NCBI RefSeq assembly: GCF_000003815.2
Contig: NC_049991.1
Coordinates: 10,231,729 to 10,295,728 of the forward strand
Length of the DNA: 64,000 nucleotides
Direction of reading: 5' to 3'
Source of the DNA: Branchiostoma floridae
Taxonomy: Eukaryota > Chordata > Leptocardii > Amphioxiformes > Branchiostomatidae
The notes beneath the pieces are model-generated. The model was not told where the DNA came from, made no database searches, and was given only the letters and a program-made list of their open reading frames with translations. The position numbers and the translations under genes were made by a program. Positions 38,470 to 48,600 of the stretch are shown here, one piece after another (position 1 is the stretch's first letter; every line of letters starts with the position of its first letter).

Positions 38470-38880
38470 CAAGACATTTTGTGAATGGAGGCTGCTTAGC
38501 TTTTGCACTCAGTTTGAGTCCGTTTCTGTGATGTACTGTGAGGCATAGTGTGTGGCTGATTTGGTTTCTGTGACTGTCAATGTCAATGGTACTTTTCGGT
38601 CATGTAAACTGTAAATTCATCTTCTTAGAAAATGGGGACTTCCCTGGTTCACCATCTGTTTTATTTATGTTTTATGTCATGGTCAGTGGTTGTCGGGAAC
38701 CTAGACCATTACATAATCTGCCTCGTGCTGTTTTCTTGGGTCCCGAACCAAGAGAACGGCACAGGCCAGAAAGGAAGGCAGGTGGTTGAAAAGCTTATTT
38801 GATAGTAGTTTCGTCCTTCAGAAATGCTAGACTTCTTGGTATCGACACAGTCACAGAAACTTAATTAATGCAAACAGAAT
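38470..38880 (+). repeat. Foldback unit 2 with central hairpin
   Basis: Homologous to 35670-36130. The left arm is at 38484-38590, the right arm is shorter (about 38832-38866), and the central hairpin is at 38718-38767: GTGCTGTTTTCTTGG, the same 8-nt loop, CCAAGAGAACGGCAC. Stem differences from unit 1 keep pairing. Confidence 0.7.
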
Positions 38881-39739
38881 GTAAATTCTTTGATATACCG
38901 TTATCATGTATATAGTTAAGCATACTTGCGTTAAGTAGGTATGGTCATTCCTATATTCCGATCAAGGTCTCGTCTTCTCTCCTGTAAAGAGGTTTGGTGA
39001 TGTAGTGCTGTAAAGACGTTTTTGTAAGCAGCCTCTGGTTTTGAATGTATTGATTAGATTATGCCATTCCAGTACAGGGGTGGTTGACGCTGAATTGATT
39101 TATCCGTTTTGTTTCGTGCTGTTTGTAAGCCTTGTATTCTCACTTAGCCTTTACGTTTTGTGCATTTCACTTGTATTCCTGTGTAAAATTCCTGTAGATA
39201 AGAATTCAGTGATTGTCAACATTGTCCGTTTATTGTGTAGAGGTAGCTTGTAGCCTTTTAAATCTGTCCTTTGGAATTTTTCTAATGCTTATTAGGCTGG
39301 CGCTGAAACTAACACAATGACACATAAACACACACACTAACAGACTAACCCCACCAAACACACACTAACATACTAATGCAACACGCACCTTTTTGTCGAA
39401 CACTAATAATCAGCGTAAATGCCTTAGCCATAGACTGCAAAAAAACTTTCTATGATTCTTAAAGTACAAAGGCTGCAAGCTACCGCTATACCATGTACTG
39501 ACAATGTCGATATTTACTGATTCTGAGTTCTGTTAGTCATATGATGTGCTGGAGTAAGAGTAACTGTTATAATGCTAGGTTATTTTTATTTATTGTGTGG
39601 TTTTTAAATACTGTACATATCATACACTTTGCATTCATGCATTTGGTCAACAATTGCTATTAAACAAATATGTTAAAATCAGATGTGTAGTGTTCGTTTT
39701 CCACTAGAATTGAATGGAAATTGATTGTTTGAGTCTTTT

Positions 39740-39990
39740 GACCCTCCCCACAACCTCAATCAGACTCAAAATGGTTAGTCCTGCATCCAAATACCATCAG
39801 CTTGATCTGAAATGGTTGACCCCCCCCCCCCCCTCGCAGGACACAATTAACCCCATGTGAAATGGATGGCCCTCCAACATCCTTAACCTACTGGAATATG
39901 TTTGGCCCTTGCTAGATCCTTTACCCCATGTTAAATGGATGGCCCCCTTCCCAGATCCTTTACCCCGTATAAAATGACTGGTCCCTTCCT
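39740..39990. repeat. Degenerate minisatellite of about 40 bp
   Basis: Five to six units around CCCCATGTTAAATGGATGGC, with a C13 run at about 39820. It lies between the H4-derived locus and copy F. Confidence 0.7.
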
Positions 39991-40438
39991 TGGCACTGCA
40001 AATGCTAAACAACATCACGCACAGAAGCAAGTTTCGATGAATATGTACACGTTGTGAATCGTACAGACAAAACGTTGGTTCGGTTCGAGATTAGATCAGA
40101 TCTCAGCCCTATAGAAGCATCAAAGCATTTAGATTGCTATTCAGAAGAAACAAAATCTTACGACGCTGGAAAAAAATGATAGTGATCGTGAGCTCAGTAG
40201 TACAAATTCCTGTTTCCAGAAGCGCAATCGTTAGACATACAAATACATGCCTAATACTTTGCCATTATAAGAAGATGCAAAACAAACCAGTTGTACGACA
40301 AACAGATTTAAGATTTATTCTGACTTTCAGTTCAACTTCTGCCTCGCATATATATCGTTCCAAGACTATCAATAAAATGCTTAAGCTTCTGACAACAAGA
40401 GGAGATAAAATACGATTGTAAAGATCATGGTAATGAGT

Positions 40439-43400
40439 CTAGAGTAGAGTTCCCCTGCAGTCTGCCCCGTGGCACTCTGGGAAGGGGAATGTCTCCGGAA
40501 TGATGTGCACCTCGGTGGTGAACTCAAGAGCAGTTCCATGGGGAGCCGGGAACGTGGCCTGAGGAACAACAGGACAGGTCAGAGTAAAGAAGGAAGGAAA
40601 ATAAAATGTTTTGAAATAATCAGGATGCCTTACTCAACTGATACAAGTGATGGGTAACGTAATTTTGTCACGACATGATGATATCGTATGTTTATCTTTT
40701 AGAATTGTGCGAACTAAAATCCATATTTCACCCACCTGTATGAAGAACGCCAGCCACCCGACAGAGGGGATATCAAACTCTGCCACGTATGTTCCATTTC
40801 CCTGAAAAAAAAATTCATACATACATAAAGGAAACATTTTAAACCTGTTACATGCATCACCGAATGGTGCCAGCGAACGATTGATTACATTTGTAAACAT
40901 TGATTTGTGCGGTCAAAGTAAAGCGAAACACCTTTAAAATTTCAACCTAAGAATTTGTATCGCATTTTACACCAATAACAAATGTAAACCTATAACAACA
41001 CCTTTTTGACTTTTTTTTACTTATCCTGAGGCTAACTTGAAGTCTTTGCAAAATACTGCATAGCTTACGTTTAGACAGTGTGACATCTTTTTTTATCAGA
41101 GAATGTGGTAAAGAAACGTACCATATCCTGCACGTCTTCAGGCAGCCAGATGACGGGGTGCGGCTGTGGTTTCGTCTCTCCGGGCGGCTGATTCACCAGA
41201 CGGAAGTCTCGTCTGGGGAAAAAATACAAATGTAAATTTGTTTTGTTCGCTATCTAATTCCGCGGCAACGGGTACCACTCTACGTATCATTTACTGTGAC
41301 ATTAGATATAACAAAGGACAAAAGCTACTTACCTTTTACCATCAAGTGTGCGGGCGTGGAAAGACCGGATGATCATAGGTTTTATGCTAGTCTGCAGCGT
41401 TATCGTCCCGCGTTTTGTACCCTGAAAGGATATACATAATTCATACAAATTAAAGGCCATTATTGTGGGTTTTGTCAAAACTACGTATACCACTGACCAG
41501 TACGTTTGCTTAACTCTCAACCATCTTGCTCTCACTCATGAAACAAAGCCGTATCATTTTATGTGTGGTGGTAAAAGCACTTGTCATTTCCCTTATACAT
41601 GATCTCTGTCAGATAAGGATTATGTTGACCAGACTGTAAGACTGACCGTTTCTCTTGTCCACGTCATCTTTGGTCTTGGAGAGTCCTGTGGGCAAACACG
41701 TTCATTGGATAAACTTTTCTTCCATATAGGAGTAAATATGACACATTGTAGAATGCATACTGGACACGTCACGTTACTGAATCAGTTATGAATGAATGAA
41801 TTTTATTGCTCAACAATCGCACAGGGTACAATGTATGGCAATTAATAACAACTAATAGCTATACAGACAATAGTACTAAGAGGCTACATACAAAGCAACA
41901 ACAAAAGATTATCGATAACAGTACAATTATGTATGATTAATCTGGTCTCGCATTTGGAATACATTATAAAGAAACTGGCCTACGTAGACGGATATATGAG
42001 TTGAACACGAGAGCAATACATGGAAAATATCGCTTTCTGCACCAGCGAGAGAGATGTGTGTTTTGGTTCTAATATGATGATGTTATGCCTTGACATTTAT
42101 CACAAAAATAATATAGAAATAATACCTCCACGAGGCTGAGGAAAAAGGCCCGCAATCCAAAGAACAGGCTGATTTCATGACCTTTCATATAGTGGTCAGC
42201 GTTTGGTATCCATCTGTACAGGTTGGACAAGAACACATACTTAAATCTGAACTTCTGATGTCCAAGGCACCCACGGCGTTGTCTTCGTCAAAGGAATCAA
42301 TGATATTGTCTTCATCTTTTTTGAGAGTCGTGCATAACACTATATATTAAAGGTGCCTGTAACTCTACTGACTGTTTCAATTGTCGGGAAATGGCATGAA
42401 TTCCTTTGATCTCAACTACAGAGGCATAATACATTGACGCTTAGTTTTCGGTGACAATGCAATTTTGGGTTATCTAAAATATATGTTCGTGGATTTACCT
42501 TCTATATTTCTCTCCTTCCAACTGGTCCCAGTAGAAGTAGGAATCATCCGGCATGAAGAACTCGTCGCCTCCCGCTCCAACGATGTACTTGGGCATCGAT
42601 AGGCGATCCTTGTATGCTGGAACATGGTTGTGAAAAAAGATTGCCTATAGATATGTAGGCTGTTCCATTACCGTAACTATTGTGACCATTACAACACATG
42701 CTTCATGATTTCTATCAACCAGGTGTTACAAGCATGTATCTTCCATGAATAATTAAGTTATTTCAAACATAATCATCACGAAGGAGGCCTTACCAAATGG
42801 GTCAATGACGGCTGCCATTTTTCCTACATTCGGATCATCAAGCCGAGCTGTGATGTTGACGTCATAGTAGCCGCCAAAAGCGAACGACCAACCTCCTAGT
42901 GCTCGGTAAAAGTGGTGCAGATTCTATTCATGATTAGAAAAATCAATTCCTTCAGTTACGCAGTTATGTATACAATTTCTTCACGCCAAGATACATTCAT
43001 TATTGGGTCTTAAGTATACGTGCTGTTGTACGATTTACTACGTATACATCAAGACGAAAAATACGCAGAAAACACTATCTTTAGATATTCTGTAATGCCG
43101 CTTACTTAGATGAGACAACAGCAAATAGCTAATGATTACTTCTCTATATCACCGTATACCAACCTTCTGTATGTTCAGGAGATCCATGACAATAGGAGCT
43201 ATAGCAAACACCCTCTTGTCTACCGCAGCAGTGGTCCACGTGGTCCAACCGCGCTGTCAGGAAACATCAGTACAGATATTAGATATAGGAAAAGATCTTT
43301 GGTAAGATATTGACCTGTAAGAAGATTTCAGATAAGCTTAATGGCGTTCATCAAGCAATAGTTTGACATACCTTAGACTCCCCTGCTACCATAAACTTCT

Positions 43401-44933
43401 CCGGCTGACTCCCCGTCATTTTCTTCACAAAGTCTTGCACTGTGTCCATCGCCCGCACAGCTGCCTTCAAAGGAGATATTTAACATTATTGGTAACAATT
43501 GATAACACCCTAACTATACTCCTAGACAAGGATCATAATATCTATAAACAGGCATTATTGCCAAATTTCACGCCGTATAATCTATGATTATTCTCGCTGA
43601 CGACATGAAAGAAAATGTTACCTTTGTCATAGGGTTCCTGAGCAGCCAGTCGGGCTGGTCCGGGTTGTCCAGGAAGTGTGACCAGGTGTACGCGATGATG
43701 TCATCTTCGTATCGGCTCTTTTGTAGTGAATCGTTCTGAAGAAAAGATGTAGTTGTAGAGACAGATTTTATACCTATTTTTAAATGTCAAGAAAGCATGC
43801 AAAAGGGTGACATGATGGTTAATGTAAAACAAAACAAGTTTTTCATTCATCAATGATTGAAAATCAAGAGAACATTCTATATCTAAGGCGCGGTCTCGTT
43901 GTACTACTATGAAATTGCAATTGCATTTAGCGCTGGTACACAAGATATTTACCTGAAACACGATGGGCTGGTTGGGTATCTGTTTCAGGTCCGCGCTGAC
44001 ACTAGGGAAGACAAAATCTGTAACCTCTCTGAGTCATCCATGTATCACTTCGTTTGTTTTATTAATAAATGCAAAAATTTATGATCCTCCCAAAAGAGAT
44101 TTCAAATACTCGAATGTCATAACGTTATATGTATTTCTATTGTAACGTTGTACTGGTTATTTCATACCTTCCTGTTGACACAGCGAACATTTGGGTCAGG
44201 TCGATGAAGTTGTCGTTATAACCGGGAAGGCTAAAGAATAAAAAGGAGAAACCAAATGCAAATCTGTACATATCAGTTTGTGAACTGTAAAAACGCAAGC
44301 AAGCAATATCAGAACCGAGCAAAACAGAGCACAGTCAAAAAAGACAAACATCACGCCCTTATTAAAATAACAGCAACAAATTAACAGGAAGATACCTTTC
44401 CGGATTTTCATTATTTCCTCCCTCTATGAACATAAATGCGGCCTCAGGGTGGGCCATGTTGTCTGGGATAGTGACGGTCAGGAAGTGCCACCAGATTGAA
44501 AGGTCAACGTCATCCTCTGAAAGTTCAAGAGAGTGTTCAATAATAGTAAACTGGGTGAAAAATGTATGCACTTAGGCGTTTTTTTTTTCATATATGCAAG
44601 GCTTACATTAGCAGTATTTAATCTTTATCTCCCGAATCTATGCTAAGGCTAAAATAAACTGTAGGCATTTCATTCCCCGTCCAACAGATTTAACATCGCA
44701 CTATGAATGTGGTCTGCCTGTGTTGCCTCACCTGTGAGCCATTGTTGTGAGGTCATGTTGAGGAGGTACATGGTGTAACCGGGACCCTTCAGACGCCATT
44801 CCAACACCTCGTGGTAGGAGTAGTGAGGGTCCGGCTTGTTGACGTAGTCGTCCAGTGGGGTGGTCAGTACATCAACCACCAAACACAGTACGAGTGGGAG
44901 GAACAGAACCGATGAAACGCACTCCGCAGACAT
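40439..44933 (-). CDS. AprA/PhoPQ-related secreted protein, copy F
   Basis: Fifteen exons: 44732-44933, 44396-44516, 44168-44230, 43953-44001, 43622-43735, 43372-43464, 43164-43253, 42794-42923, 42499-42616, 42126-42213, 41647-41685, 41333-41421, 41122-41212, 40736-40801, 40439-40558 (stop TAG). The phases close to give 490 residues. It has a signal peptide (MSAECVSSVLFLPLVLCLVV), LLNMTSQQW with an N-glycosylation sequon, GESK in place of GASK at the exon 6/7 elbow (VAGESK|RGWTTW), [12 protein letters not shown] and [13 protein letters not shown]. The Ser is kept. All donors are GT. This is the most compact copy (4.5 kb). The 3' part shares near-identical introns with copy G. Confidence 0.88.
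41788..41860 (-). repeat. Retroposon 3' tail, family 2
   Basis: TGAATGAATGAATTTTATTG then CTCAACAATCGCACAGGGTA; a related stretch is at 23565-23605. On the minus strand it ends in CAATAAAATTCATTCATTCA. Confidence 0.5.
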
Positions 44934-45013
44934 GGCTGTAGAAATGTGGACGGGATACGGAAGTTCGTTTGTACAGTGGCCTCCAAATGTTTGATATCAA
45001 AAGGTGAAAGGTT

Positions 45014-45036
45014 AGGGTCAAAAGGTCTGTTTACAC
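45014..45036 (-). promoter_or_regulatory. Proximal promoter module of copy F
   Basis: AGGGTCAAAAGGTCT followed by TGTTTACAC, 81 bp before the ATG. TGTTTAC is the exact forkhead core. The CRE-like third site of other copies is replaced by AATACATGCAGG. Confidence 0.5.
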
Positions 45037-45651
45037 GTACGTACGTACCTGTGACCTGCTTTTTTAAACAACTTTAAGAACGAATACATGCAGGTAACAT
45101 ACAACACACCGAACAGTGTGGTTGGGGGTTACTACGCCTCCGTACAGTTAGGGGACATGGCTTGTTCATCAAGTAAGATGTCGGAACTATACACTACCAA
45201 GCCGCCTGTGTCATCATTAGAGATGTGAAAGGAACACCCACAACCGCTGTGCTACTGGAGCACACTGTTTTGTGCTCCATAAAAACAGGAAACGCAATCT
45301 TCGATTGACAAATAATATACATAAATGTATACATGCATGTCTCCTTTGACATCTTAAAGTATCGTTAACATGAAGGTGCAAAAGAAATCAGTCATGACAA
45401 AGATATGAAAGAGGTATTTATTGTGACTTTCAGTCCAACTTCTGCTCGGACATTACATGTAGCATGCACATGTTCTAAAAGTTCTATGGACTACTAAGAC
45501 TACCAGTAAAATGCTTCTTCTTCCTCTTTTCAGTGCCCTCAATGTTGAAGAAGATTATTATGGCACTTTGCGAGTACTCCTATGCCGGTGCAGGCTGTCT
45601 TAAGTCAGCAACATTAGATAAAATACGATTGTAAAGATCATGGTAATGAGT

Positions 45652-48600
45652 CTAGAGTAGAGTCCCCCTGCAGTCTGCCCCGTGGCAGTCTGGGAAGGGG
45701 AATGTCTCCGGAATGATGTGCACCTCGGTGGTGAACTCAAGAGCAGTTCCATGGGGAGCCGGGAACGTGGCCTGGGGAAACAATAGTATGATTACTATAC
45801 TTTAGACCTACGCTACTGAAAGAAGTGCTGGTGTCAACTGTAAATGATGATAATATATCTCTCTTGTAACGTTACCCCACAAACTCTATGCTTGACCCAC
45901 CTGTATAAAGAACGCCAGCCACCCGACAGCGGGGATATCAAACTCTGCCACGTATGTTCCATTTCCCTGGAAAAAAAATTCATGCATACATTTTAAACCT
46001 GTTACATGCATCACCAAATGGTACCAGCGAACGATTGATTACATTTGTAAACATTGATTTGTGCGGTCAAAGTAAAGAGAAACACCTTTAACATTTCAAC
46101 CTAAGAATTTTTATCGTATTTCACAGCAATAACAACTGTAAACCTATAACAGCTTTTTTACTTTATCCTGAGGCTCACTTGAATTCTTTGCAAAATACTG
46201 CATAGGTTACGTTTAGACAGTGTGACATATTTGTATCAGAGAATGTGGTAAAGAAACGTACCATATCCTGCACGTCCTGAGGCAGCCAGATGACGGGGTG
46301 CGGCTGTGGTTTCGTCTCTCCGGGCGGCTGATTCACCAGACGGAAGTCACGTCTGGGGAAAAATGCAAATGCAAATTTGTTTGTTTCGCTTAAATCAGTC
46401 ACCACGGGCATATGACCGTTATCTATCCGCGACAAACGGTACCACTGTACGTATTATTATACAGTAACATTAAATATAACAAAGGATAAAAATAAAAGCT
46501 ACTTACCTTTTACCATCAAGTGTGCGAGCGTGGAAAGACCGGATTGTCAAAGGTTTCATGTTGGTCTGAAGTGTTATCGTCCCGCTTTTTGTATCCTAAA
46601 AAGATATACAAATTATAGGACACCTTTGTGGGTTTTGTCAAAACTACCACTCACTGATTAGTACATTCGCTTAAGTCTCCATTTCCATGCACTGACGCAT
46701 GAAATGAAGACATATCATTTCATGTGTGATACAAGTATATCGATGGTAAAAGTACGAGTCATTTCTTTTATACATGATCTCTGTCAGATAAGGTTTATGT
46801 TGACCAGGACTGACCGTTTCCCTCGTCCACGTCATATTTGGTCGCGGCGCGTCCTGTGGGTAAACACGTTCATTGGATAAATATTTTTGCCATATATTAG
46901 TGAGATCATTAGTAAATATGACACATAGTAGAATGCATACTGAACACATCACGTTACTGAATCAGATGTTATGCCTTGACATTTATCACAGGAGGTAGAA
47001 AGAAGATTGAAATAATACCTCCACAAGGCTGAGGAAAAACGCCCGCAATCCAAAGAACAGGCTGATTTCATGACCAGCCATTTCATGCTCAGCGTTTGGT
47101 ATCCATCTGTACATGGTTGACAAGGACACAAGGCTGATGATGCTTGAAACAAGGCGGTTATTACTGTGTTGTATCTGTCAAATGAGCGAATAATATACTA
47201 GTAGTTGTCTTGACATTTTTGGGAGTCACGCGTAACCGTAGCAAGAATTCTATTCACACTTCCTGTCTGCAATTGATATACCCGAGCCGTTCCAACGTTA
47301 TATATCAATTACACAGGTATGGTGCATATATTAAATAATAGAATCTAGTGTCGATTAGTTTTCGGTTAAAATTTACCCCAAGGTTCATCTATAACATGAC
47401 GAGTCAAACGACGCGTGCTTTGACGTACCGTCTGTATTTCTCTCCTTCCAACTGGTCCCAGTAGTAGTAGGAATCATCAGGCATGAAGAACTCGTCACCT
47501 CCCGTGCCGATAATGTACTTAGGCATCGTCAGACGTTCCTTGTATGCTGGGAAATATTTGTAAAGAAAAAGAGTTCATAAGCACATATGAAGGTAATTCC
47601 ATTGACCGTGCCTTTTTTGACCGTCGATTGATCGTGACCCGTTTCACTGTGCTGTTTATAGTTTATATTGACCAGACTTTCCCAAAGGTAGAATTCATTA
47701 TCTTATGTGAATGATTATCACCAAAGAAGCTGTATCAAATGGGTAAAAAAGAAAGCCTTACCGAGTGGGTCAATGATAGCTGCCATTTTCTCTATATTCG
47801 GGTCGTCAAGCCGAGTCGTAATATTGGCGTCATAGTAGTCGTCAAAAGCAAACGTCCAACCTCCCAGTGCTCGGTAAAAGTGGTGCAGATTCTGTTCATG
47901 ATGAAAAAAAAAGATCAACTCAGGTACATCGGTAAATGCTTCCTACAAAACTTAAACATCTTTAAATCTTAACGTGACAGGTTGTTCGGTGTAATATAAC
48001 CCGCTGCTGCCTGCGAAGCTGGTGTGTTACGCCGAACGACGGTTATACCGGCTATATAGATACAGAGATACAGGTAACTCTGTTGCAATTGTTGTTGGTG
48101 GCATCCTTCTGTTTCGGGAGGCAATGGAATTCGCACCATCGTTTGACCAGTTTAATACTTAAGTTAGTTAGTTAAACCCTTCCCGCGCCTGGTGGCGCAT
48201 AGGGCGGTGCCCATCTCTGTTTCATTAGCCCTGGGCCACACAACGCAATCACTACAGCAGGGGGCTAGTCCACTGGTAGTGGTGTGTGTTCAACTTCCAT
48301 ACTCTTCCCAGAATGCTGAGTGCTAAGCAGAGAAAGCAGCATGTACCATTTTTTAAGTCTTTGGTATGACTCGGCCGGGATCGAACTCACGACCTACCGA
48401 ATGCAAGGCGAACACTCTACCCACTATGCCATTGCACGGGCTACTCATTTTCACTTGAGTAAAGTGAGGAAAGTCGTGTAAAGTGCCTTTCCCAAGGACA
48501 CAAGATCGGTAACACCGCAGTCGGATTCGAACCCGCCACCTCTCGGTCGAGAATACTGCCACTGCGCTACACGGTTCCACAAATAAGTTTAATACTTATT

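Larger units (their letters stand above)
34747..39700 (+). ncRNA. Putative spliced non-coding transcript with H4-derived exons
   Basis: No frame above 80 codons, but a series of exon-like blocks: first exon to 34809; 35041-35106 (after TTTCCAG, before GTGAGA); from 35384 (after TTCCAG); four H4-like blocks at 36396-37710 whose downstream parts end in (G/A)ACAAG|GT; from about 37895 (after TTTTAG); from 38308 (after TTGCAG). The blocks at 35041, 35389 and 38340 repeat the theme GATCT...GATGTCATCAAGCC...GGATCAA, so the exons themselves are duplicated. A possible poly(A) signal ATTAAA is at 39659-39664 with GT-rich DNA after it. Transcription is not shown by the sequence. It could instead be a decayed histone gene repeatedly duplicated. 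Confidence 0.45.

Noticed and set aside
48350-48585. Two functional tRNA genes
   Set aside because: A and B boxes are present, but the acceptor stems do not pair well and the pair ends in a SINE-like tail.
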